The translations under genes and the position numbers were made by a program. From NCBI GenBank assembly GCA_043760555.1, contig JAYUOW010000254.1, positions 1 to 64,000 on the forward strand: a DNA stretch of 64,000 nt, written 5' to 3'. Numbering within the stretch: position 1 is the first letter of the stretch; every line of letters begins with the position of its first letter. The notes beneath the pieces were generated by a model, which had not been told where the DNA came from, searched no databases, and was given only the letters and a program-made list of their open reading frames with translations. Below are positions 31,446-38,418 of the stretch, in pieces. This DNA comes from JANMDR01 sp043760555. GTDB lineage: Bacteria > Pseudomonadota > Gammaproteobacteria > Burkholderiales > Usitatibacteraceae.

Positions 31446-32111
31446 GTGAGCTTACGGATATTATTGTTGGAAGACGATCTGGATTTAGGCGCGGCGTTAT
31501 CGAAACCGATTCAGGTCGCGGGCTACGAAGTAGTGTGGGTGCGCAGGTTGGCTGACGCGCAATCGCAAGCGATGGGTGGTCATTTTGATGCGGCGATTTT
31601 GGATGTAAATTTGCCCGACGGCGAAGGCTTTACGTTGCTTGCTCGGCTGCGCGATGCGCAGGATAAAATCCCGATTATTATCATGACCGCGCGAGAAAAA
31701 TTAGATGACCGCTTGCATGCATTTGGCTTGGGCGCAGATGATTACATCGTCAAACCATTTGCGGTTCCTGAGCTATTGGCGCGACTTGCCGCCATTATTC
31801 GCCGCGCGGCGGGGCATGCAGCCGATAAATTACGCGCAGGTGCTATTTGTTTATCCATTGCCGATCGCGTGGTGACGGTAAACGGTAAATTAGTTGCGCT
31901 CACCCCGCTTGAATTTGGGCTACTCACGCGGTTTATGTTAGCGGTGGGTCGGGTGTTGTCGCGTAGTTTTTTGATGGAAAATGTGTGGGCTAGTGATGAA
32001 ATGCCGACGGATTCCTCACTTGAGGTGGCGATGCATGGTTTGCGTAAAAAGTTGGGCGTGGATCAAATAAAAACCATCCGGGGTGTGGGCTACATGTTGG
32101 TGGCCGAATGA
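31446..32111 (+). CDS. OmpR-family response regulator (QseB/PmrA-like)
   Basis: The 221-residue transcription regulator has an N-terminal receiver domain with phosphoacceptor D53 (AAILDVNLPDGEG), acidic pocket LLLEDDLDLG and the switch lysine in DDYIVKPFAVPELLARL. A linker leads to a winged-helix DNA-binding domain (LTPLEFGLLTRFMLAVGRVLSRSFLMENVW, GLRKKLGVDQIKTIRGVGYML). The GTG start at 31446 follows GGGGAG. It overlaps the histidine kinase gene by 4 bases. The upstream MipA gene is a plausible target. Confidence 0.95.
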   Translation: MSLRILLLEDDLDLGAALSKPIQVAGYEVVWVRRLADAQSQAMGGHFDAAILDVNLPDGEGFTLLARLRDAQDKIPIIIMTAREKLDDRLHAFGLGADDYIVKPFAVPELLARLAAIIRRAAGHAADKLRAGAICLSIADRVVTVNGKLVALTPLEFGLLTRFMLAVGRVLSRSFLMENVWASDEMPTDSSLEVAMHGLRKKLGVDQIKTIRGVGYMLVAE

Positions 32112-33637
32112 AGTTGGTGCGCGCCGCTAAATGGTTAGCGCGCACTGCGCACGCGCAGGTAACGGGGTTTTATGTGTCCTTGGTTCAGCCGTCGCTGTTT
32201 AGGCGCGATTGGATCGCAAGCGCATTGGCGTTTATCAGTTTACTGTTGGGCATAGTCGTTTATATATTGTTTTCTAGGCCGTCGTTAGATGACGCAGCTT
32301 CAAAAGACTTTGCGCTGGCCGTAAATGCAATTGTGCGGTTTAGCAACCAGCAGGCTGACCCAAAAGCGATTTTTGATGTGGCCGAAGAAGTGCGTAAGTT
32401 GAGTGCTGAATATTCGCAAAGTATTACCGGTGCTGGGCAGCAATTGGAAGAGCATCAATTTGCAATTTTTAGCCCGTCCGGAGAGCCCATTGGCGCTTCG
32501 CCGCAAGCACCGATTGCCGAAATGGAGCAACGCGTAAAGTTGCGGATGCGGCAAGCGCGCACTGAGACTCTACGCAATGCTGAAATTTCGCCATCATCGA
32601 ATTGGGTCATTACTGATGCCGTAGATGCACGCGGCCGCTTTGTGGTTTATGGTTTATCGTTGAAGTCATCTCGGAGCGCGAACTTGTATTTTTTATTGCG
32701 CCAATTGCCTAATTTGTTTTTGTACTTTACCGTAGTTTCGGTGCTAATTTGGGTTTCAACGCGGTTCTCATTGCGTCCGATTGCACGTTTGGCCGAGGAC
32801 ATCAAAAAATTAGATTCCACCCGTTTTGAAACCCTAACCCCACGTGTGCAGTATGTGGAGCTTCGCGATGTGGTAACGGCAATAAATGATCGCACGCAAG
32901 CCGCACAGCATAGCGTGACGCGTGAACGCGATTTCTTTTCAAACGCCGCGCATGAGCTGCGCACGCCGCTTGCGGTGGTAAGTGCGCAGGCGCACAGCGT
33001 GGCGCAGTCTGATGATCCGGCCGTGCGCAAGGCCGAAAGCGAACGGCTGCAGGCGGGGGTGGCGCGTGCCGCCACATTGGTGTCGCGCCTACTGAATTTA
33101 GCGCGACTAGACGGCCATGCTGAAGCAACCAGTTATGTTGATTTAGGCGCTATTGCCACCGATTGCTGTTCTACTCACGCCCTGCGCGCGATACGCGCGC
33201 ACCAAGAATTAGCGCTGGAGCAAGATGAAACATCAGACGGCAAGTGCGAGGCCTTGGCCACGGCGGAAGACGTGCAGTTAATTATCGAAAACTTGGTGGA
33301 CAACGCAATTCGTTATGCAGGTGCTGGCGCGTCTATCGTGGTGCGTACCGGCTATGTAGAGCAATATCAAGTGGGCGGGGATGGCCCCAACAGTCGCTGG
33401 GCGATGGTAAGCGTGAGTAACACCGGCGCCGGATTTACCGCCCTTGATGAGGCACGGGCGTTTACTAGGTTTCAGCGGGGCAGTCGTGCCGACCAAAGCA
33501 GCGGCAGTGGCTTAGGCTTGGCGATTGTAAAAGCGGCAGCGGAGCGCTACGGTGGTCATGTGCGGCTGATCGCACCAGCCGATGGTGTGGGTGCTTGTGT
33601 AGAAGTGCGTTTGCCGCCGAAGCCTAAAAGTGCTTAA
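32108..33637 (+). CDS. Sensor histidine kinase
   Basis: This 509-residue inner-membrane kinase has two transmembrane helices (residues about 36-56 and 200-218) that bound a periplasmic sensor domain of about 140 residues. A HAMP-like linker follows (RPIARLAEDIKKLDSTRFE), then the HisKA domain with phosphoacceptor H282 in FFSNAAHELRTPLAVV. The ATPase domain has N box IENLVDNAIRYAG, G1-like VSNTGAGF and G2 SGSGLGLAIVKAAAERYGG. It forms a cotranslated pair with the response regulator. The ligand is unknown. Confidence 0.94.
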   Translation: MKLVRAAKWLARTAHAQVTGFYVSLVQPSLFRRDWIASALAFISLLLGIVVYILFSRPSLDDAASKDFALAVNAIVRFSNQQADPKAIFDVAEEVRKLSAEYSQSITGAGQQLEEHQFAIFSPSGEPIGASPQAPIAEMEQRVKLRMRQARTETLRNAEISPSSNWVITDAVDARGRFVVYGLSLKSSRSANLYFLLRQLPNLFLYFTVVSVLIWVSTRFSLRPIARLAEDIKKLDSTRFETLTPRVQYVELRDVVTAINDRTQAAQHSVTRERDFFSNAAHELRTPLAVVSAQAHSVAQSDDPAVRKAESERLQAGVARAATLVSRLLNLARLDGHAEATSYVDLGAIATDCCSTHALRAIRAHQELALEQDETSDGKCEALATAEDVQLIIENLVDNAIRYAGAGASIVVRTGYVEQYQVGGDGPNSRWAMVSVSNTGAGFTALDEARAFTRFQRGSRADQSSGSGLGLAIVKAAAERYGGHVRLIAPADGVGACVEVRLPPKPKSA

Positions 33638-33645
33638 AAATTAAT

Positions 33646-33680
33646 GCCTGAAGACGCCCGTATTTAGGGCGTCTTGGGGT
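33646..33680. repeat. 35-bp palindromic element, copy 9
   Basis: Arms GCCTGAAGACGCCC and GGGCGTCTTGGGGT around GTATTTA. It begins 9 bases after the histidine kinase stop, where it could act as a terminator for the two-component operon. Confidence 0.9.
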
Positions 33681-33740
33681 GATGACCGCAGGTCAGGCGT
33701 TGGGCTATAGATCGCATTTGATGGATGTGTTAGCCACATG

Positions 33741-33780
33741 AAAAAGCCGCATCGTCATGAAACTAACGATGCGGCTTTTT
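33741..33780. terminator. Bidirectional terminator between kinase and receptor 1
   Basis: A 15-bp perfect stem (AAAAAGCCGCATCGT / ACGATGCGGCTTTTT) with a 10-nt loop has A-tracts on one side and T-tracts on the other. It can stop transcripts of both the histidine kinase operon and receptor gene 1. Confidence 0.9.
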
Positions 33781-33838
33781 TGTTCGACTTGTTTAGTGCA
33801 AGCGTGGCGAAACTATCGCCGCATCCTGCATCAACTCA

Positions 33839-36442
33839 CTAGAACTTGTAATTTGCGGCAATTTGGAAGTAACGGCCACGAATATCATGCACTTGGGCAA
33901 AACCCAAAGTGCGGCCGTCATTGCTTGAAAATGGCGGCTCACGGTCAAGTAGGTTTTTCACGTTACCGGTAATTTTGATATTGCTAAACCCGGTATACGC
34001 CAAGCCTAAATCAACCGTGTTGAAGCTACCTATTACGCGATCGGTGCTTGCAACGGGTGTAGCCGCTGTGGACTGCTGCTTATCCGCCATTTTTGCCATC
34101 GTGGTGTAAGCAAGATTAGCGTCCCAAGCTTGGTAGCTTGCGCCTAAGCTAAAGGTTGACTTCCACCGTGGAAGGTTTAACAAGCCAAGACGTCCGTATA
34201 AAGGGGTACCCGGCTGGTCGGCGTAATCATATTTTGCGTAATAGGTCGTATTACTTGCAAAAGACCAGTTAGTATCGGCTAATTTCCAACGGTTGTTGGT
34301 AGAAAAATCAAAGCCACGAATGCGGCGCTCACCCAAGTTCCCTAACGAGGTATTAAGCGATGTGATTGTGCCGCCTGCATTGCGCGTAACGGAAAACGCT
34401 GCGTTCCCACCTAAATTGGTAGTAGTGCCAGCGTTGTATGCGACGCTATCAATGACAAACTGCGCTAACACTAAACCGATTTCATCGGTTTTATTAATAC
34501 TAAAATAATCAATACCAATTGAAGTATTTTGTGTGGGCTCAAACACAATGCCTAAATTAGAACTCTTGGCTTTTTCAGGTTTCAGCAGCGTGTTGCCGCC
34601 AGAGAACCGATCGTATTGCAGGCGCGGGCAACTAGCGCGAGGCACGTTTCGCGCAGCGCAGCCTGGGAAATCTTGCACCGAATCAGCACTTTGATTTAAG
34701 CCGCCAAACAAGTCCCGAAGTGACGGCATTTTGAAGCCCTCGGAATACGATGCCCGCAATAACAAAGACTTAATCGGTTGATAACGTACTGCAAATTTAG
34801 GCGTTGTGGATCTTACGCCACCGTCATAACGATCATGCCGTAATGCGATTTGTGCTTCCAAATCGCGCGTGATAGGTGCAGCAAATTCAATAAATGCAGC
34901 GGACAAATTACGACTTGCCTCAACGGTCGATTGCTGAATAGAACCAAATACGTTGCCTATTCTTTGATTCGGACCAGGCAAATCGGCGATTTTTTCTTTA
35001 CCAAACACCACGCCCGCAGCAATACCTAATGCACCTGCGGGAAGTTGCATGATTTCGCCCGCGATTTTACCTTCAACAAAAGTATTTGTCGTTTCGCCAA
35101 TTCGCGTGTCGCTAGACGAAATAGCGTTTACGACAGTTGCAGGATTGGTCAAAGAAAACGGATTGAAGGTACCATTGGCAATTGCCGGGTTTAGTAAATT
35201 TAAAAGGAAATAACCGCCGTCTTTATTGGTAGCTTTGTTTTTTGCCTCGCCAACTGCAAACGTATATTCATAGTTGTTGATTGCACCTTCGATACCCGCA
35301 ACGATGCGTGTTGCATCAGCGCGATTATCAGTGGTGCGCGGGCCTGCTTGCAACGGACGGCCACGTACCGTGATTGCCGAGGGAAACGGATTGGATGGAT
35401 TGCCAGCAGCCAGCGTAAAGTTGCCAGGTGAAGGTGCGGCACTTGTAAATGTATCGCTTTTGCTAAACATAAACTCGCCAAACACAGTGGTGTTTTCGTT
35501 CACTGCAAATCTGCCAGAAACTAAACCGCCTGTCCGCTCAGTGCCGTATAGCGTCGTGCGGTACGGGGCGAAGTCAAACAGGCAACTAACGCTGCCGGCC
35601 GAACCAGGAGTGAGCGGTGAAGGCGATACAGACAATCCTGCCGGGCACGGCTGAAACGGGGATTGTAAACCCGTAGTCGGATTTACAAAATTGCCAGAAG
35701 GCGCGAACGTCGAAAGCTGGTTGGTTCCACCAAATGGACGGAAATCAGCGCTTTTAGTGCGATCCCGATCTAGGTTGTTAATGGGATCACGCTTAAAATA
35801 GTTAAAGTTAGCAAGCACATTAAACTTATCTTTACTCAAATTGCCCCAACCACCAGTAGCGCTGAAATTAGTTTCGTCACCGTCTTTGCGTGACGATTGA
35901 CCGTAGCTAGCCGATAGCTCAACGCCGGCGTAGTCTTTGCGTGTGATGAAATTAATTACGCCGCCAATTGCATCTGCACCGTAAATAGCAGCTGCACCGT
36001 CTTTTAGAATTTCTACGCGTTCAATAGCGCCTAGCGGGATAGAGTTCAGGTTTACGAACGCACCATCAAAGCCGTAATTTGCGAGTCTACGGCCATTAAG
36101 CAACACCACAGTTTGGTCGCCACTTAAGCCGCGAAAGCCTGCCGACGCGCTGCCAGATGTATTGGGGCTATTGGAAACGAGCTCGTCATTAACGCTTGAC
36201 ATATAAGCCAGGGAGCGAAGAAGTTCGTTAGTAGACGTAACGCCTTTTTTCTCGATGTCTTTACGCGAGATGGTTTCCACCGGTACAGCGCCTTCGGCTT
36301 GAATTCGCTTGATGTTTGAGCCGGTTACTTCAATTTTTTCCACTTTTTGCGGCGCGTTGGTTTGCGCATATGCAAAGCCCGCTGTGAGGCTAAGCAGTGC
36401 GCCTGAAACGGCGGCAGATACTAAATTTAACTTTAACTTCAT
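33839..36442 (-). CDS. TonB-dependent receptor 1
   Basis: A large outer-membrane transporter of the NGRR/GADAIGGVINF subtype. Start ATG 36442 is fixed by AAGGAG and a signal peptide (LVSAAVSGALLSLTAGFAYA). A TonB-box region KVEKIEVTGSNIKRI follows. The plug domain (about residues 45-155) contains VVLLNGRRLANYG and ERVEILKDGAAAIYGADAIGGVINFITRKDY. The barrel ends IAANYKF. The mature form has about 840 residues. The frame is open upstream to 36625, but that extra segment is leader DNA. No N-terminal STN signalling domain is seen, so sigma-factor signalling is unlikely. The substrate is unknown. It has its own terminator and a leader duplicated from (or to) receptor 2. Confidence 0.93.
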   Translation of the reverse strand: MKLKLNLVSAAVSGALLSLTAGFAYAQTNAPQKVEKIEVTGSNIKRIQAEGAVPVETISRKDIEKKGVTSTNELLRSLAYMSSVNDELVSNSPNTSGSASAGFRGLSGDQTVVLLNGRRLANYGFDGAFVNLNSIPLGAIERVEILKDGAAAIYGADAIGGVINFITRKDYAGVELSASYGQSSRKDGDETNFSATGGWGNLSKDKFNVLANFNYFKRDPINNLDRDRTKSADFRPFGGTNQLSTFAPSGNFVNPTTGLQSPFQPCPAGLSVSPSPLTPGSAGSVSCLFDFAPYRTTLYGTERTGGLVSGRFAVNENTTVFGEFMFSKSDTFTSAAPSPGNFTLAAGNPSNPFPSAITVRGRPLQAGPRTTDNRADATRIVAGIEGAINNYEYTFAVGEAKNKATNKDGGYFLLNLLNPAIANGTFNPFSLTNPATVVNAISSSDTRIGETTNTFVEGKIAGEIMQLPAGALGIAAGVVFGKEKIADLPGPNQRIGNVFGSIQQSTVEASRNLSAAFIEFAAPITRDLEAQIALRHDRYDGGVRSTTPKFAVRYQPIKSLLLRASYSEGFKMPSLRDLFGGLNQSADSVQDFPGCAARNVPRASCPRLQYDRFSGGNTLLKPEKAKSSNLGIVFEPTQNTSIGIDYFSINKTDEIGLVLAQFVIDSVAYNAGTTTNLGGNAAFSVTRNAGGTITSLNTSLGNLGERRIRGFDFSTNNRWKLADTNWSFASNTTYYAKYDYADQPGTPLYGRLGLLNLPRWKSTFSLGASYQAWDANLAYTTMAKMADKQQSTAATPVASTDRVIGSFNTVDLGLAYTGFSNIKITGNVKNLLDREPPFSSNDGRTLGFAQVHDIRGRYFQIAANYKF

Positions 36443-36607
36443 GTTAACTCCTTGAATGATGTAACCACTAGGAAATGACAGCCACACTGACAGAATCAGA
36501 CCGTTCGGGACAATTTTTTCGGTATTTTGTCGCACAATGTCGACGAAAAACCAGAAACTTGAAGCATAACCCCGTGACGGCATTGTGACTATCGGGATGC
36601 GTAAATT

Positions 36608-36623
36608 GTTGCTAAAGCACAAC
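36608..36623. promoter_or_regulatory. Candidate operator site, receptor 1
   Basis: GTTGCTAAAGCACAAC is an imperfect inverted repeat (GTTG..CAAC) 166-181 bases before the receptor 1 start. Related sites occur at similar positions before receptors 2 and 5. The neighbouring bases GTAGTGAGTGTGTTAC are also shared. Confidence 0.45.
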
Positions 36624-36700
36624 ACTCTGTAGTGAGTGTGTTACGTTTTGTTGGTGGTGAATCAGTTTTTTTGGTGAGTCCCTAAAAATACGCGTTACTG

Positions 36701-36734
36701 TTGGAGAAAGCCTAAAATAGGGCGTCTTCAAGGC
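36701..36734. repeat. 35-bp palindromic element, copy 10
   Basis: A one-sided copy: TTGGAGAAAGCC, then TAAAATA, then GGGCGTCTTCAAGGC. It sits about 260 bases upstream of receptor 1, at the position matching copy 11 upstream of receptor 2, so it was duplicated with the leader. Confidence 0.78.
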
Positions 36735-37059
36735 GTACTGGCCTGCGTAGGGTGGGCCGGTACAAATGGCTGCTGGCGCATATTTTGTGAGTATATCCAC
36801 GGATTTCGCTATGCGTCGTCCCATTACCCTAGATATCAGCGGCAGCTCTTTTATGCTGATTCCGTATTTGTACTCGTTAGTTTTAACCTGCCATTCATGT
36901 TGGCGGTTGTAATTGTGATGCGGCTGAAAATGTTTGTTTAATTACCCACGGTTTGCGGTATCTGATAGGCTTAAATTTTTATTACCTTGAGCCTAAAATG
37001 TTTTATTCATCCATCGACATTAACGCTATTTTTGTACGCTGCGCTGTGGGGCTCATGTT

Positions 37060-38337
37060 GTGAGCCAAGAAATTGCCAGCCTAGAAGCGCAAGCCGCGAG
37101 GGCGTTGCAGACCAATAATCGTAATGACGCCATGCGGGCGTGGCAGCGCATTTTGGCGCTGGATGCAAATCATGTGCCCACGCTCAATCAAATTGGTGGT
37201 TTCTCGTTACGCCAGGGCGATTTTACGGGTGCGCTTCAAGCCTTCATGCGCGTGGCAGCCCTTGATGGCGCGAACCCGCAAGCGCATGTAAATGTAGCGC
37301 TGGTGCACAAAGCGAGCAAAAATGAAGAAGGTGAAGAAGCGGCCATTAAAGCCGCGCTGACGGCCGATCCGATGGATTTGCTGGCTTTACTGATGCGCGC
37401 AACGCGGCTGGAGCGCCATGGCGACCGTCACAAGGCGTCATCGGCCTTTGCAGCCGTGGCGACAGTGGCCCCGCCAATGGCGCAATTGCACCCCGAATTA
37501 CATGGCGCTGTGCAATACGCGATTAACTATAAAACCGCGTACGACAATGATCTTGGGCTGTTTATGGATCAATTTTTAAAGCCACATTTTGCTGCTCACC
37601 AAGGCGAAAATTTGCAGCGTTTTGGCACGGCCGTTGACATTATGCTGGGACGGGCGCGGCGCTATGATTCGCGGTCGGAACTGTTTCACTACCCTAATTT
37701 GGCACCAATTGAATTTTTTGAGCGCGCGCAGTTTCCGTGGCTTGATGCAATTGAAGCCGCTACTGAAACCATTCGCGAGGAGTTTTTAGCCTTAGCTGAA
37801 AATCAAGCGGGCTTCGTTCCCTACATTACTTACGGCGCAGATCAGCCGCTGAATCAGTGGCGGCAATTAAACCACTCGCTAAACTGGAGCGCGTTTCATT
37901 TGCTAAAGGATGGCGAAGAAGTTGTGGATAATACCAAACAATGCCCGCGCACGATGGCGCTGTTAAACGACGTTCCTAAGCCAAAACAAATTGGCCGCAC
38001 CCCAAGTGCGATGTTTTCACTTTTAAAGCCGCAAACGCGCATACCGCCTCATGTAGGGGTATCTAATGTGCGTCTGGTCACGCACTTGCCGCTGATTATT
38101 CCTGACAATTGCAGTTTTCGGGTGGGCAACACCACCCGCGAGTGGGTGGAAGGCCGTGCATGGGTGTTTGACGACACCATTGAACACGAAGCATGGAATT
38201 TAAGTGACAAATTGCGGGTGGTGTTGATTTTTGATATTTGGCACCCGCATTTAACGGAGGCTGAACGCAATATGATTACCGCGATGAACGCGGGCTTGAA
38301 TGCGTTTGTGGGAGAGGCGGGTGGTTTTGCTTTGTAG
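37060..38337 (+). CDS. TPR protein fused to aspartyl/asparaginyl beta-hydroxylase domain
   Basis: This 425-residue soluble protein has N-terminal TPR repeats (residues about 5-135, for example AMRAWQRILALDANHVPTLNQIGGFSLRQGDFTGALQAF). A C-terminal 2-oxoglutarate/Fe(II) oxygenase domain of the Asp/Asn hydroxylase family (residues about 240-400) follows. Candidate iron ligands are H331 (RIPPHVGVSN) and H376 (DDTIEHEAWN), with R386 for 2-oxoglutarate. This family typically uses only two histidines. Translation starts at GTG 37060. It is the only gene among five TonB receptors, on the opposite strand. Such hydroxylases recur beside TonB receptors in other Proteobacteria, which suggests a shared uptake system. 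Its substrate is unknown. Confidence 0.87.
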   Translation: MSQEIASLEAQAARALQTNNRNDAMRAWQRILALDANHVPTLNQIGGFSLRQGDFTGALQAFMRVAALDGANPQAHVNVALVHKASKNEEGEEAAIKAALTADPMDLLALLMRATRLERHGDRHKASSAFAAVATVAPPMAQLHPELHGAVQYAINYKTAYDNDLGLFMDQFLKPHFAAHQGENLQRFGTAVDIMLGRARRYDSRSELFHYPNLAPIEFFERAQFPWLDAIEAATETIREEFLALAENQAGFVPYITYGADQPLNQWRQLNHSLNWSAFHLLKDGEEVVDNTKQCPRTMALLNDVPKPKQIGRTPSAMFSLLKPQTRIPPHVGVSNVRLVTHLPLIIPDNCSFRVGNTTREWVEGRAWVFDDTIEHEAWNLSDKLRVVLIFDIWHPHLTEAERNMITAMNAGLNAFVGEAGGFAL

Positions 38338-38361
38338 TGATTGAAACGGTGAAGCAAAATA

Positions 38362-38391
38362 AAAAACGGCGAACCTAAGTTCGCCGTTTTT
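38362..38391. terminator. Bidirectional terminator between hydroxylase and receptor 2
   Basis: A 13-bp perfect stem (AAAAACGGCGAAC / GTTCGCCGTTTTT) with a CTAA loop, 24 bases after the hydroxylase stop and 27 bases after the receptor 2 stop in the other direction. Confidence 0.92.
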
Positions 38392-38418
38392 GTTTTCAAC
38401 TACAACATCAACGCAATA

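Larger units (their letters stand above)
36443..37059. promoter_or_regulatory. Long leader of receptor 1 and promoter region of the hydroxylase gene
   Basis: 617 bases without a credible gene. The part next to receptor 1 (36475-36660) matches the leader of receptor 2 closely over about 90 bases, including a GTCG..CGAC hairpin. The inverted repeat GTTGCTAAAGCACAAC lies at 36608-36623, and palindromic element copy 10 follows. The right part (36830-37059) is A/T-rich and should contain the promoter of the hydroxylase gene. Confidence 0.6.

Noticed and set aside
36443..36625. Upstream extension of receptor 1 to a 928-residue protein
   Set aside because: The extra 61 residues are encoded by the shared leader DNA. 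A strong AAGGAG and a typical signal peptide mark ATG 36442 as the start.
36443..36700. Cobalamin or other known riboswitch in the long receptor leaders
   Set aside because: I looked for the B12-box-like and other conserved riboswitch core sequences and found none. Only the shared block and inverted repeats are evident.
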